Assembly (NCBI GenBank): GCA_905479655.1 | Contig: CAJQNK010000061.1 | Span: forward strand, 1-48,069 | Direction: 5' to 3' | DNA: 48,069 nt | From: an uncultured bacterium | Lineage (GTDB): Bacteria > Acidobacteriota > Thermoanaerobaculia > Multivoradales > JAHEKO01 | In this document: positions 1 to 7,254 of the stretch, in pieces | How positions within the stretch are numbered: the stretch's first letter is position 1 | How the letters are laid out: every line of letters begins with the position of its first letter | Position numbers and translations under genes: made by a program | The notes under the pieces: generated by a model | What the model saw: only the letters and a program-made list of their open reading frames with translations | Told to the model about the DNA's origin: nothing | The model's database searches: none

Positions 1-617
1 GCCTCCCGGTTCGACAGGTGCCCGTGTCGGCCCGCGATCCGCTGCTTGAGCGGCCAGGGATACGGGCCCTCCCGCAGCAGGGTGAGATCGTGGTTCGTCT
101 CCAGGACGAGCGCGTCGAGGTCGCGGAGGCGACCCCACGCGAGCCGGCTCCGAGCGCCCAGATCTGCGACCACCCCGACGCGGCGTCCGAAACGATCCTC
201 GACGACCAGCCCCACGGGCTCGCGCGCGTCGTGCGGCACCAGGAAAGGCTCCACCTCGAAGCCCGACATCTCCGTCCGATAGCCGGAGCGGATCCGCTCG
301 AGCCGCGGTGGCTGCTTGCCCCAGGCCACCTGCAGACGGGTCCCCTCCGTTGCGTAGACCGGCAGGTCGTTTCGCCACCCGAAGCGCCTCGCCCCGCGGC
401 TGTGATCCCCGTGCTCGTGGGTGAGCACCATGGCGCCGAGCGAACGAGGATCCACGCCGACCCGACCCAGGCGCCGCTCGAGCTCGCGGCACGAGAAACC
501 CGCGTCGACCATCAACCTGTCGTCGCCACACTCGAGAACCAGGGAGTTGCCGCCGCTGCCCGACCCCAGGACGGCGAGGCGCAATGGAGGGGTGTCGAAC
601 CCCAGCGCCATTTGCAT
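1..617 (-). CDS. MBL-fold metallo-hydrolase, WalJ/YycJ-like (3' end outside window)
   Basis: The minus-strand frame opens with ATG at 617 (a second ATG lies at 611) and runs off the left edge after about 205 codons without a stop. It begins with a beta-strand and a GSGSGGNS loop near residue 20. It then has the metallo-beta-lactamase metal-binding motif THEHGDH, followed by a conserved ETNHD segment. These features are typical of the WalJ/YycJ subfamily, putative metal-dependent 5'-3' exonucleases or phosphodiesterases of about 250-270 aa, so some 50-60 residues are missing here. It lies 84 nt downstream of the phosphodiesterase gene on the same strand and may be the last gene of that transcription unit. 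The fold is certain; the exact substrate is not. Confidence 0.8.
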   Translation of the reverse strand, partial: MQMALGFDTPPLRLAVLGSGSGGNSLVLECGDDRLMVDAGFSCRELERRLGRVGVDPRSLGAMVLTHEHGDHSRGARRFGWRNDLPVYATEGTRLQVAWGKQPPRLERIRSGYRTEMSGFEVEPFLVPHDAREPVGLVVEDRFGRRVGVVADLGARSRLAWGRLRDLDALVLETNHDLTLLREGPYPWPLKQRIAGRHGHLSNRE

Positions 618-701
618 CTGCGGACGGTATCACAAGGGGTCGAGGCTCCACGGCTCAGCGGCCGGCGGCCGGCGGTCCGTGGTGAAGGCGAAACACGCTG
701 A

Positions 702-1463
702 CTAGAACTCGTACGTCTCCCCCTGCTCCAGGAACCCCAGGTCCGGATACCCGAGGGCCTCGACCTCCCGGCGCACCGCCTCGATCGACGGTGGCTTGAT
801 GTGATGTACGAGGATCGGGACTCGTCGCTCCAGCTTCCGGAGCTCCCGTTCCAGGGTCGCCGGCGTCAGGTGCAGGGAGAGGTCGGCGACATTCTGCATC
901 GCGGTCTCGAAGCTGGTGTCGATGCAGATCGCCCGGAGGTTGGCCACGCGATTGGCGATCTCCCACAGGCGCACGGTGGGACCCGTGTCGCTCGACCACA
1001 GGAGCGACCGGCCCTGCTTCTCGATCAGGTACCCGAAGGTCGGCACCAGATGATCCACGACGATGGGAACGAAGGTGACCCCGTCGATCATCCGCGGGAC
1101 CTCGGCCTCCAGCTCGTGGAATCGAATCGCGGGCAGGAGGTGGTTGGGGAGGCGGCTGAAGTCCGGCCAGGTGTCGTTGTTGAACAGGTGCTTGCGGACG
1201 GAGTAGATCGTCGCTCGCGAGCCGTAGATGTCGATGGGCCCGTCGAGCCGGCCGTAGACGTTCTCCACGAAGAACGGCAGGGACGCGGTGTGGTCCATGT
1301 GCGAATGGGTCAGCACGATCGACCTCACCTGGGCCTGCCGGTCGATGGGCAGGGCCTGGGTGATCGAGCCGGCATCCAGGGCGATGCGCTCCTCGATGAG
1401 GAGCGAGGTCACCCGGCAACGCGGACTCTCGCCTCCGTAGGCTCCCAACACCTCGATCTTCAT
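702..1463 (-). CDS. class II 3',5'-cyclic-nucleotide phosphodiesterase-like MBL protein
   Basis: The protein has 253 aa. The ATG at 1463 was chosen because the protein from MKIEVLGAYGG onward matches the family, while the open frame further upstream is low-complexity shadow sequence. The zinc-binding motif THSHMDH sits near residue 60, and a C-terminal HHIKPP motif is diagnostic of class II cyclic-nucleotide phosphodiesterases (PDE1/CpdP type). Metal-ligand Asp and His residues follow at SSDTGPT and VDHLVPT. The expected reaction is hydrolysis of cAMP or cGMP to the 5'-monophosphate. There is no signal peptide, so it should be cytoplasmic, although some family members are periplasmic. It follows the Omp85-type gene by 88 nt on the same strand. 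The family call is firm; nucleotide specificity is not visible. Confidence 0.82.
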   Translation of the reverse strand: MKIEVLGAYGGESPRCRVTSLLIEERIALDAGSITQALPIDRQAQVRSIVLTHSHMDHTASLPFFVENVYGRLDGPIDIYGSRATIYSVRKHLFNNDTWPDFSRLPNHLLPAIRFHELEAEVPRMIDGVTFVPIVVDHLVPTFGYLIEKQGRSLLWSSDTGPTVRLWEIANRVANLRAICIDTSFETAMQNVADLSLHLTPATLERELRKLERRVPILVHHIKPPSIEAVRREVEALGYPDLGFLEQGETYEF

Positions 1464-1551
1464 CCGACGGATCCCCCCCTCCAGACCGGTCCCGGAGACG
1501 CCGCCCGACCCGGACAGCGCCCCGGGACCCTCGAGGCCCTCGGGAGCGACG

Positions 1552-4455
1552 TCAGAAGCGATTGCCGATGAAGAACGACGTCTTGAAACCGTTCGTGAGG
1601 GTCTGGTCGAAGTCCCAGATCTTGGCGAAGCTCCAGTTCCAGTCGAACCCGAAGAGTCGCAACGAAAAACCCCAGCCGTAGGAAGAGACGGCATCGGCCA
1701 GGGAGTTGTTCTCGCTGTCCCAGAAGTCGAAGTCCTGGTACTGGTCGAAGTACGCACCGCCCACGTCGAGGAAGATGAACCCTCGAATGCCCTGGAAGGC
1801 GATGACCGGCGTCGCCAGCACGTCGATCAACGGGAAGCGGAGCTCGGCATTGGCGAAGAACGCCCGGTCGCCCACCAACGACCGGAAGTCGAAGCCCCGG
1901 ACCGTGTCGAGCCCACCGAAGTAGTAGGGGTTCGGGAAGTTGCCGTCGCTCATGTAGCCGACACCCCGGAACGCCAGGCTCATGCGCCGGGTCAGGGGGA
2001 CGTACTGCCGGAAGTCGAGGTACAACGACGCGGTGAGGGTGTTCTCCGTCTCGCCTTCCGTCTTGTCGAGGTCGGGCGCGTAGTTCGCCGAGATCCGCCA
2101 ACGGCGACCGCTCATCGGGCCCCACTGCTCGAAGATCGTGCTGTCCCCGACCACGGCGAGGTCGAGGAACGGGTAGTCGTCGCTCCTCGGTGTGATCACG
2201 GGGATGATCCCGCCGGTCTCGTCGTCGATCTCGAAGGTCTGGAAGTCGATCTCGCGCAGTTGGTAGCCGCCTCCGAACTCGATCCGGTGGTAGAAGCCCA
2301 GCGGGTAGATCAGCGACGCCGAGGCGCCGGTCTGCGTGAACGCCGCTTGGCCCCGACGGAGGAACCCGGAGGCGTCCTGCCCGATGAAGAAGTCCCGGTC
2401 GTCGTACAGCCGCACCTGCCACTGGAGCCGGTTCGACAGGTCGACGTAGGTGGCATTGAAGTTCTGGAAGCTCGAGATCGACTGGAAGTAGGCGATGATC
2501 CGCCGGTCGCCCAGATAGTCCGAGAAGAAGATCGACGTGTTCCCGATGAAGGTCTGGTCGTCGGACACGCCGATGTTGACGTTCGCGTCCTCCAGGAAGA
2601 ACTTGAAGCCCCCGTAGCCCTCCTTGTTGCCGTCGTCCACCGCGACCTCGATCGCCGGCTCGAACCGCGGAAGATCCTCCGTGCTGAGGGGTGCCGCCTC
2701 CTCGGAGACGCCCTCGGCGATCAGAATGGGCTCCGTGATCGGGTCGTCGACATCGAGGCGGTAGAGGTCGAAGCGCCCCTTCCAGAAGGCCGTGTAGACC
2801 AGGCGCTCCTCGCCGTCAGGCTCGGTCAGGACGGTGGGCTGGAAGCAGCCCGTGACGGAGTTCGTGTATTGGCGGACGACACCGGATCCCAGATCCAGGC
2901 CGTAGATGTTGTTCGCGCCGGTCCGGTCGGACGTGAAGTAGATCCGCTCGCCGTCCGCGGAGAACACCGGGTCGGTCTCGTCGTGCTCGCCCGTCGTCAA
3001 CTGGTAGCGGACCGAGGGGTCGTCGACGGACACCCGGAACAACTTCGAGAAGCCGCCCACCACGCTGGTGAAGACGATGGACGAGCCGTCCGGCGAGTAC
3101 GTCGGGGCCGCGTCGAAGACCTCGTCGCGTGTCAGGTTGCTCACCTCGCGGGTCTCGAGGTCCAGCAGGAAGATGTCGAACTGGCCGTCCGCCCAGGCGC
3201 TGAACGCCACCGTGCGGCCGTCCGGACTCCAGGCCGGCGCCAGCTGCTGCTCGACGCCGTCCATCGGGACGATCTCCTCGATCTTCTTCTTCAGGACGTC
3301 GAGGATGACGAGACTCCGCCCCTTGTTGCGCCTGGCGAAGACGGCGAGCCGATTGCCGTCGGGGGAGAAGGTGAGATCGCGCCCTCCCTGCCAGCCCAGG
3401 GTCAGCTCCTGGGCCACGAAGTACTGGAAATCATTCGTGTAGCCCTTGGTCAGGTTGCTGAGCAGGGTTCGACTCTTGCTGTCGAACAGGACGACGTCGA
3501 CATCGCCGCGCTCCGTGCTGAACGCCGCGACCAGGTCGCCGCCCGGGGACGCCACGGGGGACGTCTCCTGGGTCGGACCGCGGTCGGTGCGGAAGGGGCG
3601 GCCAAAGTCCGAGGGCTCACCGGTCTCCAGGAGCTCCGCGAGGTAGCGCTGCCGCAGCCAGCGGCGGAACTCCATGTCGAAGTCCTCGGGATCGATCTGG
3701 AAGGTCCTCTCCAGGGCGCGATCGACGCGGCCGCCGAAGGTGTTGCGCAGCTCGACGACGAAGTCGCGGAACCCCTCCTGGCCCCAGCGCTCCTCCATGA
3801 AGTCGAAGACGGCGTGGCCGAAGCGGTAGGCGAAGAAGCCACCGAAGTCGAGGGAAACCGACGGAATCCGGTCGTTCACCACCGCGTCGCGCAGGAACAT
3901 CCGGTCCCGGGCGGTCTCGTCCTTGGCCATGTAGCTGGCCATCCCCTCCATCACCCAGGTCGGCGGACTCGAGGCGACGCCCCGGCCGATCCTGCCCCCG
4001 AACAGGATGTGGTACTGGAAGATGTGGGTCAGCTCATGGAGCATCAGCGCCATGAGGTCGGGATCCGCGAGATCCAGCGGCATCACCATCCGGTTCCTCA
4101 CGGGGCTGGCGAACGCTCCGACACCCTCGGGGATGAAGTTCAGGATGATGTTGTTCTGCTCGAAGGCCGAGTGCGTCTCGTAGACGATGAGCGGCGTCGG
4201 CTCCTGGATCTGGTGGTCGAACTCGCGCGACAGGTGGTCGTAGGCGCTCTCGGCGAAGGAGACCACCTTCTGCAGCAGGTCCGCATCCTCGGTGTAGTAG
4301 TACACGTCGAAATGCGTGGAGTGGTAGATCTGCCAGTCGAAGTCGCGGTACTGGACCTTGTTCTTTCCGAACTGCGCCGCCGCCGGCTCGACCGCCACGG
4401 TCGCCGCGACAAGGAGCAGGAGCAGAACGAGGAAGAAAGACCTTCGAGGGGTCAC
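1552..4455 (-). CDS. secreted zincin / TolB-propeller / Omp85 beta-barrel protein
   Basis: The protein has 967 aa. A signal peptide (about residues 1-28) ends in PAAAQ. Residues about 40-270 form a gluzincin-like peptidase domain with HELTH at 140-144 and a probable third zinc ligand, Glu170, in WVMEGMA. Residues about 300-570 hold several TolB/PD40 propeller repeats with the signatures FSPDG, WSPDG, YSPDG and FSADG. From about residue 600 the sequence is an aromatic beta-barrel of the Omp85/bacterial surface antigen type. It carries a GGLDTVRGF motif and a C-terminal Phe that serves as a BAM recognition signal. It probably sits in the outer membrane with the peptidase and propeller in the periplasm. 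It starts 16 nt after the CsgG-like gene. Its client or substrate is unknown. The domain order is seen in the sequence; protease activity is inferred. Confidence 0.85.
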   Translation of the reverse strand: MTPRRSFFLVLLLLLVAATVAVEPAAAQFGKNKVQYRDFDWQIYHSTHFDVYYYTEDADLLQKVVSFAESAYDHLSREFDHQIQEPTPLIVYETHSAFEQNNIILNFIPEGVGAFASPVRNRMVMPLDLADPDLMALMLHELTHIFQYHILFGGRIGRGVASSPPTWVMEGMASYMAKDETARDRMFLRDAVVNDRIPSVSLDFGGFFAYRFGHAVFDFMEERWGQEGFRDFVVELRNTFGGRVDRALERTFQIDPEDFDMEFRRWLRQRYLAELLETGEPSDFGRPFRTDRGPTQETSPVASPGGDLVAAFSTERGDVDVVLFDSKSRTLLSNLTKGYTNDFQYFVAQELTLGWQGGRDLTFSPDGNRLAVFARRNKGRSLVILDVLKKKIEEIVPMDGVEQQLAPAWSPDGRTVAFSAWADGQFDIFLLDLETREVSNLTRDEVFDAAPTYSPDGSSIVFTSVVGGFSKLFRVSVDDPSVRYQLTTGEHDETDPVFSADGERIYFTSDRTGANNIYGLDLGSGVVRQYTNSVTGCFQPTVLTEPDGEERLVYTAFWKGRFDLYRLDVDDPITEPILIAEGVSEEAAPLSTEDLPRFEPAIEVAVDDGNKEGYGGFKFFLEDANVNIGVSDDQTFIGNTSIFFSDYLGDRRIIAYFQSISSFQNFNATYVDLSNRLQWQVRLYDDRDFFIGQDASGFLRRGQAAFTQTGASASLIYPLGFYHRIEFGGGYQLREIDFQTFEIDDETGGIIPVITPRSDDYPFLDLAVVGDSTIFEQWGPMSGRRWRISANYAPDLDKTEGETENTLTASLYLDFRQYVPLTRRMSLAFRGVGYMSDGNFPNPYYFGGLDTVRGFDFRSLVGDRAFFANAELRFPLIDVLATPVIAFQGIRGFIFLDVGGAYFDQYQDFDFWDSENNSLADAVSSYGWGFSLRLFGFDWNWSFAKIWDFDQTLTNGFKTSFFIGNRF

Positions 4456-4471
4456 GGATGGCCTCCTGGGC

Positions 4472-5218
4472 TCAATCGGTGAAAAGTGTGCGGATGGTCT
4501 CGACCCGTCGCTCCGCGAAGATCCCGGCGATGCGGTCCTCCAGGGCGTACAGGTTCTCGAACATCCCCATCAGCGGATCGGCGCCCTCACCCTCGAAGCT
4601 CTTGAAGTCCTTGAAGTTGTCCGAGTAGAGCAACTCACCGGTGCGACCGTCCATCACCTGCATGACGATGTCGTACTCGAACCCGGTCTGCTCCACGAGC
4701 ACCTGCCGGTAGTACGTCCGTCCGTCGAAGGGCGACACGTACTCCTCCGTCCGGTAGCCGCTCCGGTCCTGGATGTCGAAGTCCAGGCTGCCCGTCAGGA
4801 TCAGGTCGGCCTGGGTGCGCTCGCCGAGCGCGCTCCAGAAGTCGATGTCGCGAGACAGGAGGTCGAGATCGTAGATCGGATAGTCCACGGGACCCGTCTC
4901 GACGACCTTCAGGGTCGTCTGACGACGCAGCAGGCGGAACAGGTAGCGCTCGAACTCGCGCTGGATGTCCAGCCCCCTCCGCTGGACGGCCTCCTGTCCC
5001 TCCTGCGTGACCACCAGGAACGGCGCGACCGTGACGGTGCGACGGTCCGACAGGTCCAGGCGGGCGCGCACCGGGAGCTGCAACCGGACCTCCACCGAGC
5101 CCGCGACCACGGGCCCGGCGGCCAGCGCCAGGAAGAAGCCGACGCCCAGCGCCGCCCAGAGGCGGCGGGTCGAGGCCGACCCGGGTCGGTTCGATCGTCG
5201 GTCGGTGCGCTCAAGCAT
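4472..5218 (-). CDS. periplasmic CsgG/GNA1162-like protein
   Basis: The protein has 248 aa. The ATG at 5218 overlaps the last 8 nt of the TPR gene, and the frame above it is Arg-rich shadow sequence. A basic N-terminus is followed by a hydrophobic segment (about residues 20-42) ending in VVAG, a Sec signal peptide without a lipobox Cys. The body has alternating strands and helices resembling the CsgG/GNA1162/LpoB-type fold: a VAPF strand, an amphipathic helix with YLFRLLRR, a GERTQADLILTGSLDF segment, and a C-terminal strand with GELLYSDNF. Such proteins are periplasmic accessories of envelope assembly. It is the middle gene of a tight three-gene operon (TPR, this, Omp85-type), so it probably assists or docks with the barrel protein. 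The family assignment is tentative. Confidence 0.6.
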   Translation of the reverse strand: MLERTDRRSNRPGSASTRRLWAALGVGFFLALAAGPVVAGSVEVRLQLPVRARLDLSDRRTVTVAPFLVVTQEGQEAVQRRGLDIQREFERYLFRLLRRQTTLKVVETGPVDYPIYDLDLLSRDIDFWSALGERTQADLILTGSLDFDIQDRSGYRTEEYVSPFDGRTYYRQVLVEQTGFEYDIVMQVMDGRTGELLYSDNFKDFKSFEGEGADPLMGMFENLYALEDRIAGIFAERRVETIRTLFTD

Positions 5219-5657
5219 CGCCTTCTCCTTCGGCCGCCGCCGTCTCGTCCTCAACCTCCGCCTCCGTCGCCGCGCCCTCCTCTTCGGAAGCCTCGGCGGG
5301 CTCTGCCTTGAAGCTCTGGTAGAACTCCGCGAACCGCGAGTAGTTCTCCTTGAGATCGCGGTTCCCCGGATTCGCCTTGAGCGCACCCTGGTAGGCCTCG
5401 AGGGCCTCCTCGAACAAGCCGTTGGCCTCGTAGGCGACGGCCAGGTTGTTCAGCACCCGGGGGTTCGACGGCTCGAGCTTCTCGGCCTGCTTGAACCGGA
5501 ACAGCGCCTCGCTCCAGAGACCGCGCCGCGCCATGGTCACCCCGAACTCGAGCTGATCCGAGGCAGGCCCCGCCTGCGCCGGGAGCGAAAAGGCCAGGAG
5601 CGCCGCCAGGGCGAGAAGAACAGCCCCGAAGCAGCGGGTCTCGCGGATCCAGTTCAA
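5211..5657 (-). CDS. secreted TPR-repeat protein
   Basis: The protein has 148 aa. A TTG start at 5657 is proposed, because it alone keeps the whole signal peptide (a basic start, then LLALAALLAFSLPAQAG). It also has a GAGG-type ribosome site a few bases upstream. The first in-frame ATG (MARRGLW) would remove the signal. Residues about 40-115 contain two tetratricopeptide repeats (ALFRFKQAEKLEPSNP and ALEAYQGALKANPGN). The tail is rich in Glu and Ala and highly acidic. TPR proteins of this size act as protein-protein scaffolds. The gene is first in the operon with the CsgG-like and Omp85-type genes and overlaps the next start by 8 nt, implying coupled translation and a shared periplasmic role. 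Confidence 0.7.
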   Translation of the reverse strand: MNWIRETRCFGAVLLALAALLAFSLPAQAGPASDQLEFGVTMARRGLWSEALFRFKQAEKLEPSNPRVLNNLAVAYEANGLFEEALEAYQGALKANPGNRDLKENYSRFAEFYQSFKAEPAEASEEEGAATEAEVEDETAAAEGEGDA

Positions 5658-6016
5658 GGTCGGTCCTCGCTTCCTAAGGTTGGCGGCCACCACCCCTCCC
5701 CGAATCGATCCCCCGGCGCGCCGCGTCCGCGCAGTATATACGACGCCCGCTCGTCCCAGAGACCGCTCTCGACGGGCTCCAGCACCCCGCCGGGAGCGTC
5801 CCGGCGACATCCTCTCGGCACCCCGTGCACGCCGCGGTGAGCGATCCCGGGGACCGATGGCGTCCATGAAGGGACAGGGGGTGCGGCACACGACGCGAAC
5901 CGCGCCGAGCGGGACCTGGCGACTCCGGGATCCCGCGACGCCGCCCCCCCGAGTCCGGGGCAGCGAGCCTCCCGCGGGACGACCCGGAGCCAACGACCAA
6001 CGACAGTGGACCCGGC
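5658..6016. other. 359-nt divergent intergenic region (TPR operon / dprA)
   Basis: Open frames cross this stretch on both strands, but their compositions are Arg/Pro/Gly-rich and match no family, so I call no gene. It should hold the promoters of the two divergent units. On the minus strand a TATACT hexamer (5738 to 5733) is a possible -10 box about 76 nt before the TPR start, but no convincing -35 box is paired with it. I see no promoter for dprA, riboswitch or repeat here. Confidence 0.4.
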
Positions 6017-7117
6017 ATGGACACCGACCGACTTCTGATCGCCCTCTCGGCAGACCCTCGAATGGATCGGCAAACCCTCTGCCTCCTGGCCCGCGAGGTC
6101 GAGGCCTGGAGTCGGGCCACGACCTCCGAGGCCGGCGAGGTCGCCCGCAGCCTCGGCGTCCCCGCCGCCGCCCTGCGCCGGGCGCTGCGCGTGCGAGACG
6201 CCGGCAGCCCGGGGGCTTTCTCGGCTCGCCGCGCGGCCCGCGCGGCCGGCTGCCGGCTGGTGAGCCTCGGCCACCCCGACTACCCGATGGCCCTGCGCGA
6301 CCTCTCCCTGCCGCCCCCGGTCCTCTACCTGCGGGGTCGGTTGCCGGCACGGCCGGCCGTGGCGATCGTCGGCTCGCGGCAGGCCGACGCCTATGGCCTC
6401 GAGGTCGCCGCTCTGTTCGGCCGGGAGCTCGCCGCCCGCGGTCTGACCGTCGTCTCGGGCCTGGCGCGCGGGGTCGACACCGCCGCGCACCGCGGCGCGC
6501 TCGAAGCCGAGGGCGGCACGACGGCGGCGGTCCTGGGCACCGGCATCGACGTCGACTACCCGCGGGGGCACGGCAGCCTCCGTCGGCGGATCTCGGCGAG
6601 CGGAGCCCTGGTCACCGAGTTCCCCCCGGGATCTCCGCCCCAGGCGTGGCACTTCCCGGTCCGCAACCGCCTCATCGCGGGGCTGGCCAGCGGCGTCCTC
6701 GTCGTGCAGGCCGCCGTGCGCTCCGGCTCCCTGGTCACGGCCCGGCTGGCCCTCGAGCTGGGTCGGGACGTGTGGGCAGTTCCGGCCCCGATCTTCGATC
6801 GGCGGGCCGTCGGGCCCAACACCCTGATCCGAGACGGCGCCCTCGCCGTACAGACTCCACGCGACGTGATCGAGGCCCTGCCCGACGCGATCCGTCGGCA
6901 GCTCCGTCCGGCGGGCGCTTCTCCGGTGAAGACCGCGCCCCCCGGCGACCCCGGGAAGCTGCTGGCCCACCTGCAGGCCGGTCGCTCCTACCGCGTGGAA
7001 GCCCTGGCCGGCGCCCTCGCCTGGTCCACCGAGCACACCCTCGCGGCCCTCCTCGAGCTGGAGGTCTCCGACCACCTGACCCGGCTGCCCGGACCCGCCT
7101 GGAGGCGACGCCTCTGA
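6017..7117 (+). CDS. dprA: DNA processing protein DprA
   Basis: The protein has 366 aa, close to the usual family length. It is a cytoplasmic ssDNA-binding protein that loads RecA on incoming DNA during natural transformation. It has a short N-terminal helical domain. A Rossmann-like core begins at AIVGSR (residues 116-121) and continues through SGLARGVDTAAH, GTGIDVDYP and FPVRNRLIAG, the signature set of DprA/Smf. The C-terminal 50 residues form a small winged-helix-like domain. It is the first gene of the plus-strand housekeeping run and is followed after 137 nt by topA, the same adjacency seen in many bacteria. The family call is firm. Whether this organism is competent cannot be judged from the window, since DprA is widespread in non-competent species. 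Confidence 0.95.
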   Translation: MDTDRLLIALSADPRMDRQTLCLLAREVEAWSRATTSEAGEVARSLGVPAAALRRALRVRDAGSPGAFSARRAARAAGCRLVSLGHPDYPMALRDLSLPPPVLYLRGRLPARPAVAIVGSRQADAYGLEVAALFGRELAARGLTVVSGLARGVDTAAHRGALEAEGGTTAAVLGTGIDVDYPRGHGSLRRRISASGALVTEFPPGSPPQAWHFPVRNRLIAGLASGVLVVQAAVRSGSLVTARLALELGRDVWAVPAPIFDRRAVGPNTLIRDGALAVQTPRDVIEALPDAIRRQLRPAGASPVKTAPPGDPGKLLAHLQAGRSYRVEALAGALAWSTEHTLAALLELEVSDHLTRLPGPAWRRRL

Positions 7118-7254
7118 GCCCACGGCCCGTCGCTCCACGCGCCCACCCCGGCTTGCGACCGTCTCACCGCGGGTGGTAACGTCCCGCCCCCGGCCGGGGG
7201 CAGGCCTTCCCGGCACAGGGTCCACCCGCACACGACCCGAGATCGAGAGCTCCC

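Noticed and set aside
2260..4482. 740-codon open frame antisense to the Omp85-type gene
   Set aside because: Composition (runs of Glu-Asp-Val and Arg) and lack of any motif match a GC-rich shadow; the opposite strand encodes a protein with clear domains.
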